The notes under the pieces: generated by a model
The model's input: the letters and a program-made list of their open reading frames with translations, nothing else
Databases searched by the model: none
Told to the model about the DNA's origin: nothing
NCBI GenBank assembly: GCA_947462335.1
Contig: OX381721.1
Coordinates: 10,553,910-10,617,909, forward strand
Length of the DNA stretch: 64,000 nucleotides
Source: Harmothoe impar
Lineage: Eukaryota; Annelida; Polychaeta; Phyllodocida; Polynoidae
Direction: 5' to 3'
In this document: piece after piece, positions 56,595-64,000 of the stretch
Numbering within the stretch: position 1 is the first letter of the stretch
How the letters are laid out: each line of letters starts with the position of its first letter
Translations under genes and position numbers: made by a program

Positions 56595-58654
56595 TTACAA
56601 TCGCTGCAATTCTAGCCCAAAAATTTTAGCAGATTCTTTTGGTTTCTGCGTTCTTCTCTGAAACAGAGTCCAGTGATCTACTGTCACCATTTTCCCAAAG
56701 GTATAACAAGCTAATACTTCCAGCTGGTCGTATGTAGCCTCAGGCCTGTAAGTGTCCCTCCATTCTTCAACCACTATCTTACCCGGGCCGTCACTCAACC
56801 ATATCACAAAAGCTCCCAAGGATTCCTCCTTGTTCCAGCAATTGTACTTACAATCATCTAAAAGTGATTGATATTTCTTTGGTTTCAATTTGAGACCGTT
56901 AGACATGATTCGGTTTAAGACTTCCTCTAAATTACTTAAACAGCCCGCAAAGGTCTTTCCAAACACAATTACGTCATCTAAGTAAACTAGACATTTCCGC
57001 CATAATAAATCACTTAACAGTGTCTCCATCATGGCTTCAAAGGTGGCCGGCGCATTACATAACCCGAATGGCATCACCTTATATTCAAACAAACCGATAT
57101 GGCTGGAAAACGCAGTTTTCTCCATATCCTCAGGCTTCATGCCTACTTGCCAATACCCGGACTGTAAATCCAGGGTACAGAACCATTCATTCCCTCCCAG
57201 GGAATCAATCGTCTCATCTATCCTAGGAAGAGGATAGGAGTTCTTTTTAGTCAACCCATTCAGTTTCCGGTAATCAATACAGAACCGTATACTACCATCC
57301 TTCTTGGTTACCATACACACAGGGGAGGACCAAGGACTCATGCTGGGAACAATAACATTATCCTTCAGCATTTTCGCTATCTCTTCCTCAGCTACAAGCT
57401 TCTTCTTGAGGGGTAGCCTCCTATAAGGAATCTTAAAAGAGGGGTTATCCCCGGTTTTAATTTCATGCAATACCTTATTGGTTCTCCCCAGGGGTTCCCC
57501 TGGGGCCGCAAAAGCTTGCCTGCATCTCTTCAGCATAGCCTTTAGGGCTTCCTGATCATTCTCATCCGTTATGGATGATCCTGTTAACAACTTAGTTAAC
57601 TCCTCATGCAATTCTTCTTTCCCTCCTTCTTCTAACCTCAGGTCTTGGTGGCTACCGGTGACTGCCTCCGCAAGTATCACTTTCCCAACTTCAGTGCCTT
57701 TTTCAAGATATACTGTGGAGTTTCCGGGGTTGGAAATGGGTGTCACTGTCCATCTGGAATTCCCTACTAGGGTATCCGCAGATTCCAATCCCTTCCGGGA
57801 TAATACAGCCATATCCGGCTCGATTACCGCTAATCCCTTCTGGATTAGCCTCCCTGAACTGACTAACACGTCACAGGTCATTCCCGGGGGAATCTTCACA
57901 GTCTGTGCCACACTAGCGACACTACTGATCACTCTCAACTTACAGAGTATGGTCATATCATACGGGTATTCAATCCTCAATTTCCCACTTTTCGGATTCA
58001 AAGTCGCACCGAAAAGCGCCGCAAAATCTAAACCAAGAATACCATCATCTTCAATCTCAGCTATGGTCGGGGCCCAAACAAATTCTTTCCCCGCCACAGA
58101 GATTATCAGAAAAGTCCGTCCAAATGTCCTCATTCTGGTACCATCGGCCGTACATGCGTTTACCCTCATTGTGAGGTTCTCACACATATTCGGCAATAAG
58201 CTGATGAATCTCTTAGAGACCATGGAGTGGCTAGCTCCAGTATCCATAAGAAATTCCCCAGTCTTTCCTTGTACAGAACAGGAAACGTACCACCTCTTCC
58301 CATCAGTTACTGAGGGATTCCTAGTAAACCGGTGAAGGTCACTATCAGTGCCCAGGTCGAATCCACATCCTTTCAGGTGTTCCAGACAAGGATGACCCGG
58401 GGGAAGCCTGGTTCCTCCAACCTTAACCAACTCTTTGGTTATTGACTCCTCTAAACTGGCACTAGGTTTCCCATACGCGCACCCCTGGGCGCCTGTTGTA
58501 CCAGTCTCCCCAGCCTCATGGTTTCCGGGATGTACGGTCCCATCTCCCTTCTTGCTGGACGCATTCACTGCTAATGAATCTTCACCGCCAACGTCGGTGA
58601 TAATCTGACATATTTCCTCAGGGGTTACCGTCCTGCCATCCTCGGTAACCCCTT
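56595..58654 (-). pseudogene. pol: truncated pol fused to gag fragment by the tandem duplication
   Basis: Identical to pol residues 1 to about 566 (protease and RT up to KLKPKK, past YLDD), then fused in frame at about 56873 to the capsid stretch YQSLLDDCKYNCWNK that belongs to gag. It lacks RNase H and integrase. The fusion is the joint of the 2662-bp duplication. Confidence 0.9.
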
Positions 58655-58664
58655 CTAATTTCCC
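58621..58664 (-). promoter_or_regulatory. gag-pol -1 frameshift signal (duplicate copy)
   Basis: Identical to 55959-56002: heptamer G GGA AAT, stop TAG at 58657-58655 and the 10-bp hairpin. Here it leads into the truncated pol copy. Confidence 0.85.
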
Positions 58665-59256
58665 GAAACCTCACTTCTTAAAACAGGTTTCTCTGCTTTG
58701 CATTCAGATGCAAAGTGCCCTTTGACTTGACACCTGTAACACTGGACAGTGTTACGATCGACCCTAGGGTGGCGCCTGGTTTGATTATCAAACACCTCTT
58801 TCATGCGTTTAATCATGGACTCCATTAAGGTATTTAATGAGTTTCCTGACGCATTTGTTTTATCCGGAGTGGTCGTCTCCGGGGTCTGGGTTTTCTGACT
58901 GGAATCAGTCTGAGGTTCCCGAGTGTCGGGTTTCCGGGGGTTTTCCGAATAACCTTTGTTACTAGGAAGCTTCCCGGAAGCTGGGGTAGAGCTAGATTTC
59001 TGTCGACCCTTGAATTTCAGGGCGTCTACTCTCTCCTCCCCTTCAGAATCTTCCGCGGAAGAATCGTCTCCATCTAAGGAATGTTCAATTCCAGAGACGC
59101 GCTGTCCCCTATTAGCGGGTATCATACCAGCCAACAGTATTTTCTTCTTGTCATGTTGATCAATCGCCATGAACAAATCCGCTAGGGAAGACCCAGCTTC
59201 CCAAGCTCTACCACAAACTTTAGCATGTTCAGGATCACTCAATCCACTAATAAATC
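58655..59256 (-). CDS. gag: Gag C-terminal part with zinc knuckle
   Basis: Continuation of Gag in the -1 frame relative to the 5' gag frame. It begins inside the capsid (AAIVRFISGLSDPEHAK, upstream of the apparent TTG start) and ends with the CCHC knuckle CYRCQVKGHFASEC just before the frameshift heptamer. The 5' and 3' gag frames are joined by a shift near AAAATTTTTGGG (about 59280). This has no canonical slippery heptamer in frame, so a 1-bp deletion in this copy is the simpler reading. Confidence 0.85.
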
Positions 59257-61134
59257 TTACAATCGCTGCAATTCTAGCCCAAAAATTTTAGCAGATTCTT
59301 TTGGTTTCTGCGTTCTTCTCTGAAACAGAGTCCAGTGATCTACTGTCACCATTTTCCCAAAGGTATAACAAGCTAATACTTCCAGCTGGTCGTATGTAGC
59401 CTCAGGCCTGTAAGTGTCCCTCCATTCTTCAACCACTATCTTACCCGGGCCGTCACTCAACCATATCACAAAAGCTCCCAAGGATTCCTCCTTGTTCCAG
59501 CAATTGTACTTACAATCATCTAAAAGTGATTGATATTCCTCCTTCCAGGGTCGTAAACCCCTGTAAGGCTTAGTCACGCGTGCAGTTCTCTTAGCGGCAT
59601 AATTAGAATGCACTAATTGACCCGACATGCGTCTACTCCAAGCCAGTAAGTCTGTACCATCTTGACCTCGGCTAGAGCAATCTAGCCCCAAATTACCTAT
59701 GGCGGGGTCTCGATTATGTAATCGGTGCTCCGCCGGGGTCATTGTGACCCGCCGGTTCAAAGGAACCTTTCTCTTGGGTATATCGTCAGAAGATTTATCT
59801 GATTCCGATTCTGTACCCTCATCAAAGCGTGGGCCTTGACAGCCGGACAATCCGTCAGTGTTTTTACGCACCGGGTTTGACCTTCCCTTTGTTCCCTGCT
59901 GGGACCCCTTATTCAAACTACCCCTCGGCCTATTATCAGGGTCTTTATTGACTCCCGAGTGTGTTTCAGTGGCCGGAGGTGGATATGAATAAGTTGCATC
60001 TGGGCAATACTTATAATTACCCTTGCTGTCATAACCTCCCGGGTTCCCATATAGAGCCGGGTCATCTCCCGAAAAGGGGTTCAATGAGCCATAACTATGG
60101 TTCACCACTTCATCTCGAAATTTATTTTTATAATGTCGAGACACTTCCTCCTCTGGAGACATTTCCCTGTTAACCTGACCAATACTGGCATGATTAACTG
60201 GTTCCCGTTCAAGAGAGCGCCCGGTGACATTCATTCTCCTTGAATCCTTCCCTCTGTTTTTATACACAGAGTCTTCCACATTCCTCAATCCATTATCATT
60301 AATAAATGGATCAAATTGAGGTAATGCATCCACCTTACTAGCAGTAAGAGTGCTGTCCAGAACAGTTTCCGGCCCGATAGCTGGAACTTGTTCCTCCCCC
60401 TGCTGTTCCATTGCCTTCGACAACTCACCCCGCAGGAGAGTTTTCCTGGCCTCCAGGGAACAGACAGCTTCCACCTCAGCTTTCCGTTTCCTTTCTAACT
60501 CTTCCGTTTCTTCCAGGATTTGCATCCTGGTAGATTCGTTATCCTTGACCAACTGGTCTCTGCCCTTCTCGAGCTCCTCTGTCCCCTTCTTCAGGACATA
60601 CCATTCTCTAGAGTATTGTTTCAACTCCCTCTCATACTTCTCCTTAAGAGATTCGGAGTGTTCATTCTCCTTCCGGTTCTCAGCAATCTTTGCTTGAATC
60701 TTTTGAAATTCATGCGATTCCTGAGCAACCTTCTTTTTCATATACCGGTTGTCTTCTATCAACCGTTCCCTCTCTTCTATCAGAGTCCCCTTTACTTTCT
60801 GATTCTCAGAGAGGATCCCATCCCTTTCCTTTACCAGGGACGTCAATTCCTCAGTCAATGCAGCATATTTGTCTTCCATTGACTGCTTGTCCAATAGGAC
60901 ATTCTCCCAGTAGAGGTCATCCTCTTCCCGAGCCAAACGCTCGTCATATTCCCTCTGGAATCGCTCATCCCCTACATAGGGTTCTACCCAGGAAAGATCT
61001 TGCACTTTCCTCTTCTTCTGTTCTGGCTTCAAGCCTTCCACAGGGTCCAACCCTGCCACCTCCAGGCGAGTTGATTCCAACTCCCCTTCACTCAGCTCTG
61101 GGCCAGAGCCGCCCAGGCTACCACCGGTAGCCAT
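59257..61134 (-). CDS. gag: Gag 5' part with long coiled coil
   Basis: The first ATG is at 61134 (625 codons to TAA at 59257; an upstream GTG at 61164 is less likely). Residues about 85-245 are a dense heptad-rich Glu/Lys/Leu coiled coil, unusual in size for a Ty3/Gypsy Gag. A disordered Asn/Ser/Pro region follows, then the capsid core YQSLLDDCKYNCWNKEESLG, FVIWLSDGPG, YDQLEVLACYTFG and LFQRRTQKPKESA. The capsid is interrupted by the frame change just before its C-terminal helix. The coiled coil may drive Gag multimerisation (inference). Confidence 0.88.
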   Translation of the reverse strand: MATGGSLGGSGPELSEGELESTRLEVAGLDPVEGLKPEQKKRKVQDLSWVEPYVGDERFQREYDERLAREEDDLYWENVLLDKQSMEDKYAALTEELTSLVKERDGILSENQKVKGTLIEERERLIEDNRYMKKKVAQESHEFQKIQAKIAENRKENEHSESLKEKYERELKQYSREWYVLKKGTEELEKGRDQLVKDNESTRMQILEETEELERKRKAEVEAVCSLEARKTLLRGELSKAMEQQGEEQVPAIGPETVLDSTLTASKVDALPQFDPFINDNGLRNVEDSVYKNRGKDSRRMNVTGRSLEREPVNHASIGQVNREMSPEEEVSRHYKNKFRDEVVNHSYGSLNPFSGDDPALYGNPGGYDSKGNYKYCPDATYSYPPPATETHSGVNKDPDNRPRGSLNKGSQQGTKGRSNPVRKNTDGLSGCQGPRFDEGTESESDKSSDDIPKRKVPLNRRVTMTPAEHRLHNRDPAIGNLGLDCSSRGQDGTDLLAWSRRMSGQLVHSNYAAKRTARVTKPYRGLRPWKEEYQSLLDDCKYNCWNKEESLGAFVIWLSDGPGKIVVEEWRDTYRPEATYDQLEVLACYTFGKMVTVDHWTLFQRRTQKPKESAKIFGLELQRL

Positions 61135-61240
61135 TGTCTGTCCACTAAAGGACTGTCTGTCCACTAAAGGACTTCCTGTTCAGTATAACCCGAACATATT
61201 CCCGAACAATTACCTTGTTCCGCTACCTTTACTGCTACTG

Positions 61241-61252
61241 GTCACGGCACCA
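61241..61252 (-). promoter_or_regulatory. primer binding site, tRNA-His type
   Basis: Minus strand TGGTGCCGTGAC, one base after the 5' LTR. It is complementary to the 3' end of animal tRNA-His including CCA (…GTCACGGCACCA). Confidence 0.75.
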
Positions 61253-61253
61253 G

Positions 61254-61735
61254 TGTGGTGGTTCGTAGTTAACTCTAGGTTAAAGAACAACGATCACGGC
61301 AGTTTCCAGGTGCGAGAATATATCTGTCTTTATTCACAAGAATAACAACTCCAGTTCCTTTACTAGGGAACGATCAGTGTAGAATCAATACACACAGGTA
61401 AATCAGGTTTCTCTATAAATAGAGGAAACGGTCAGTATACACTCTTAGCATACAACTCTGTCCGCACGGTTGGACATGTGAAGTCTCTCGTCAGTCGGGC
61501 CTGCACTGACTGCCCTCCAGGTAAACACACGGGTCTTATATAACACTGGCTCTTAGATCACGTGGCCAGGTGGGTGGGTCGGCCGCCCACCTGAGAGCGG
61601 CACACGGTTACCTGAAGAGGACCTGCGCCCTCTCCCGGGAACTGTGTGCACTAGCTCCAGGTGGAGAAGCCGAGTAAACAGACGTTACCCGGAAATACCG
61701 TGTATGAGATTAATATGTAATATCATGCCCCTACA
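61254..61735 (-). repeat. 5' LTR
   Basis: 482 bp, same as the 3' LTR apart from about two substitutions and one inserted base. TG...CA ends. It carries the promoter for the minus-strand transcript. Confidence 0.95.
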
Positions 61736-61739
61736 CTGG

Positions 61740-63041
61740 TCACAAATCTTAGACCGATAAGCCTACTACCCCTGCCAGGCAAAATTTTTGAGAAGTTAAT
61801 GGCAGCTAGACTCAGAGCCTTCATGGAAGACAATGATATACTTTGTGGTAACCAACATGGCTTCAGGCCTAAACACTCGACTACTACTGCCACTACAGCG
61901 TATCTCAGGTATATATATGATAACATTGAACAAAACAAAAACACATATTCATTATTTTTAGATTATTCCAAAGCTTTTGATACAGTCTCACACCCCCTTT
62001 TATTAAATAAATTGAAAAAATTAGGTCTTAGTAAAAAAACATGTTTGTGGTTCAAAAGCTATTTACTAAACAGGAATCAAAAAGTCTTTGCAAATAATAT
62101 ACTTTCACAACTCAAATTGGTTAAATACGGCGTACCCCAAGGATCTATATTAGGCCCTATCCTTTTTACCCTATATATAAATTCCCTCCCAGAACGTAGC
62201 CAAAATTGTCAAACCTTCCTTTACGCTGACGATGCTGTAGTGTCATCAACTTGTCTTCAGACCCTGGTGGATAGCACAAAAAATATAGAGCAATGGTGTG
62301 CTTCAAACCTCCTGACCATAAATAAGGAGAAAACAAAATGGATGGCCATTGGCTTTAATGATATTGAACCAGGTCCACAGCCTGAAATTGAAAATACTCC
62401 ACTGGAGAGAGTTTCTGTTTTCAATTATCTTGGAGTCTTGCTAAATGACAAATTAGATTTTAGTGCACATGAGGATAAGGTCTACAATAATGTATTAGGA
62501 AAATTGCACCAATTTGGAAATATTCGCACTTATCTAGCTATTGCAAATGCCCTGACAATATATAAGACCATGATATTGCCACTCATGGACTATATGGATA
62601 TTGTTTGGGATAGGCATACTGTCGGATTCTCACGTAGGTTCCAATTGTTACAAAATAGGGCTTTGCGTATTGCTTATAAAGTAAAGCTGGGGCCCAACCC
62701 CCTATATAATACAGATGAGCTTCATGAAAATAGTAAATGTCATACACTCCGAGATAGAAGAAATATTCATTTATTAACCTTTGCATAATTATAGTCTACA
62801 ATATCTCCCTGGCATTGTAGACCACAGGGATAGAAACACGAGATATAATTTAGGATTGAGATACATTCAATGTTTTTCCAGAAATCCTGTAATATTTAAC
62901 TGTTTCTCAGAGAGGGCAATTCGTGAATGGAATAAGCTAAAACCAGATATTACAAAAATCCCAACACTAAAACTTTTCAAAATTAAAATCAAAGAAACTC
63001 ATCCTCAGTGCTATATGATAAACCCTGGCATACAATACTAG
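61740..63041 (+). CDS. LINE ORF2, 3' part (RT core and C-terminus)
   Basis: It continues the frame of 45388-46153. RT motifs: NLRPISLLP, HGFRPKHSTTTA, LDYSKAFDTVSH, GVPQGSILGPILF, FLYADDAV (catalytic YADD) and the thumb. A frameshift near 62786 separates the last 85 codons (NPVIFNCFSERAIREWNKL). A CR1/L2/Jockey-like affiliation is likely from the motif set. Confidence 0.9.
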
Positions 63042-63533
63042 ATGGGCTACTTGTAGCCCATATACAAAACACCCCCCACCCATCTCTCATTAACAAATCA
63101 ATTCCCTCTCGTATATATATATCATACTCCATATCTCACATTCACATACTTTGTATATCTGGTTAAGGGCTTACTCCAACACATTGCAAATGGTAGTTAT
63201 GGTCCCATGAGAGCAAAGAGTTCTTATGATATCTTATTCATTTCATTCGTATGAAAAGTGGTTACTCTATTGTATATATAAAGAAGGCACCAATCTTATT
63301 TTTTCTCCCCACCCCCCCCCCCAGAGAAAATACGATGACATACCCCAGATATAGATGTTCATTATTATTTGTTGTCGCTATTACACACAAATATATTATA
63401 TATAGTCAGTTAGGCATTTAAAGAAGGCCCGGATGGAGGATCGGCGTGTTGCCATAATCCGGATCACGGCTGTATATTATTTAATATACTATGCTGTGCA
63501 TACCTTAGTAAAAATCTATAAAAAAAAAAAAAA
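63042..63533 (+). other. LINE 3' UTR and poly-A
   Basis: About 480 bp without ORFs, ending in a run of A at 63522-63533. The palindrome GGGCTACTTGTAGCCC lies at 63043-63058, just after the stop. Confidence 0.7.
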
Positions 63534-64000
63534 TCTGCGGGTATTATTGTTATGTGGATGTCCTTGGACAATACCCCCAGTGCCTTTTCTTCGCCCTGGG
63601 TGCGATTCTTCTTTGCTAGGTTTTGTTGCAGTAAAAGAGATGAAACCTCCATCTCGTTTATTGCAATAAAATGTTCCAAATTTTTGGGACCATATGGGGG
63701 GACCCAACCTGATTTGTCCCGGAGGTCAATCATCAGGTTTTTGTCATGGAATGCTTTCCCCGCACTTCCCACAGCCAACTTGTTTCGGTTGATTTTATTT
63801 TCCCAACATTCTGTTATCAGAGGTTGATTTTCATCAACTCCTGTTTTCAGTTGACCACTCCCATTTTCTTTGTCAGATTTGTGAAAGAAGGTTTTGGTTC
63901 TCAAAGTGTTATGGAATTTATCAAGTTTGATTTTGATATCTCCTTCTGATATGTGAGTAACTACTGGGCAGAAGTTTAGACCTTTTTTGAGAAGAGAATT
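63534..64000 (-). pseudogene. 5' fragment of a second Penelope-like element
   Basis: Open minus-strand frame from the window edge: LLKKGLNFCP (the typical N-terminal block of Penelope-like RTs), then KFHNTLRTKTFF and EKALGVLSKDIHITIIPAD, where the element should continue KGG. Instead it breaks off at the LINE poly-A/T run. It is not simply the missing N-terminus of the 42.6-44.4 kb copy, because that copy has its own ITPDRGG block with a different lead-in. Confidence 0.75.

Larger units (their letters stand above)
54211..59534 (-). repeat. 2662-bp direct tandem duplication inside the element
   Basis: 54211-56872 and 56873-59534 are the same sequence. All translated parts checked agree residue for residue with offset 2662. 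The joint (about 56873) shows an ATT microhomology between the two parental sites (GATTGATATTCC at 59534 and GCATTTCTTTGG at 54211). Confidence 0.92.
46154..61735 (-). mobile_element. Ty3/Gypsy LTR retrotransposon with extra ORF and internal duplication
   Basis: A 15,582-bp element read on the minus strand: 5' LTR (61735-61254), PBS, gag, pol (protease, RT, RNase H, integrase), a large third ORF, PPT, 3' LTR (46634-46154). Target duplication CTGG lies at 46150-46153 and 61736-61739. The LTRs differ at about two substitutions and one 1-bp indel over 481-482 bp, so the insertion is young. A 2662-bp tandem copy of the gag-3'/pol-5' region sits inside; without it the element would be about 12.9 kb, long for the group. 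Confidence 0.95.
44460..63533 (+). mobile_element. LINE with NADAR-bearing ORF1, split by an LTR retrotransposon
   Basis: The 5' part (about 44460-46153) and 3' part (61736-63533, ending in a poly-A run at 63522-63533) form one non-LTR retrotransposon of the CR1/L2/Jockey-like group. The RT reading frame continues exactly across the LTR element once one CTGG duplication is removed. The endonuclease domain is absent, so this copy is internally deleted. The 5' boundary is uncertain. Confidence 0.85.

Noticed and set aside
54909..58335. Two identical 254-residue plus-strand ORFs (54909-55673 and 57571-58335)
   Set aside because: They are antisense to the duplicated pol protease/RT region; the identity only reflects the duplication.
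42620..64000. One Penelope element split by a 19-kb insertion
   Set aside because: The N-terminal fragment at the right edge and the left copy both contain their own version of the I-T-P-D/ADKGG block, with different sequence, so they overlap instead of joining.

Overview
The window looks like a repeat-rich animal nuclear genome, probably a marine invertebrate and perhaps a lophotrochozoan. The evidence is short GT-AG-spliced exons of metazoan genes, many MITEs with poly-G/poly-C cores, Penelope-like elements, a LINE, and a SINE-like tail of the 'gttaaacaa(atca)n' kind. The phylum call is weak because it rests on general impression, not on a search.

Layout. From 1 to 22.3 kb there are three host genes. 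TUT1 (+, 1089-7358; its first exon is missing) encodes a terminal uridylyltransferase/Star-PAP. MDH1B (-, 15371-9085, seven exons) encodes a malate-dehydrogenase-like protein. NIFK (+, 15579-22234, five exons) encodes a nucleolar RRM protein. TUT1 and MDH1B are convergent. MDH1B and NIFK are divergent, with 207 bp between their start codons, and an RFX/X-box-like palindrome lies next to the MDH1B ATG. A 62-bp tandem repeat that carries a copy of the 3' splice site sits directly upstream of the first visible TUT1 exon.

From 22.3 to about 42.6 kb I see no gene. The region is a mosaic of MITEs, many with readable target-site duplications (TSDs), a 128-bp satellite, a large foldback with tRNA-like arms, degenerate tandem repeats, and a 2.3-kb TIR-bounded element of unknown content.

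From 42.6 to 64 kb there is a nest of retroelements. An internally deleted Penelope-like element lies at 42.6-44.4 kb (-). A LINE lies at about 44.46-63.53 kb (+). Its ORF1 carries a NADAR (YbiA-like) domain, and its reverse transcriptase is cut by a 15.6-kb Ty3/Gypsy LTR retrotransposon (46154-61735, - strand). A second Penelope-like 5' fragment runs off the right edge.

The LTR retrotransposon is the most unusual object. Its two LTRs are nearly identical, it has a CTGG TSD and a tRNA-His-type primer site, and its Gag has a long N-terminal coiled coil. A textbook -1 frameshift signal (G GGA AAT plus a 10-bp hairpin) lies between gag and pol. Pol ends in an AT-hook tail. Between pol and the 3' LTR there is a 1074-1131-residue third ORF with two zinc-finger-like motifs, an RS stretch and a coiled coil that I cannot assign to any family. 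A perfect-looking 2662-bp internal tandem duplication is also present and may be real or an assembly artefact.
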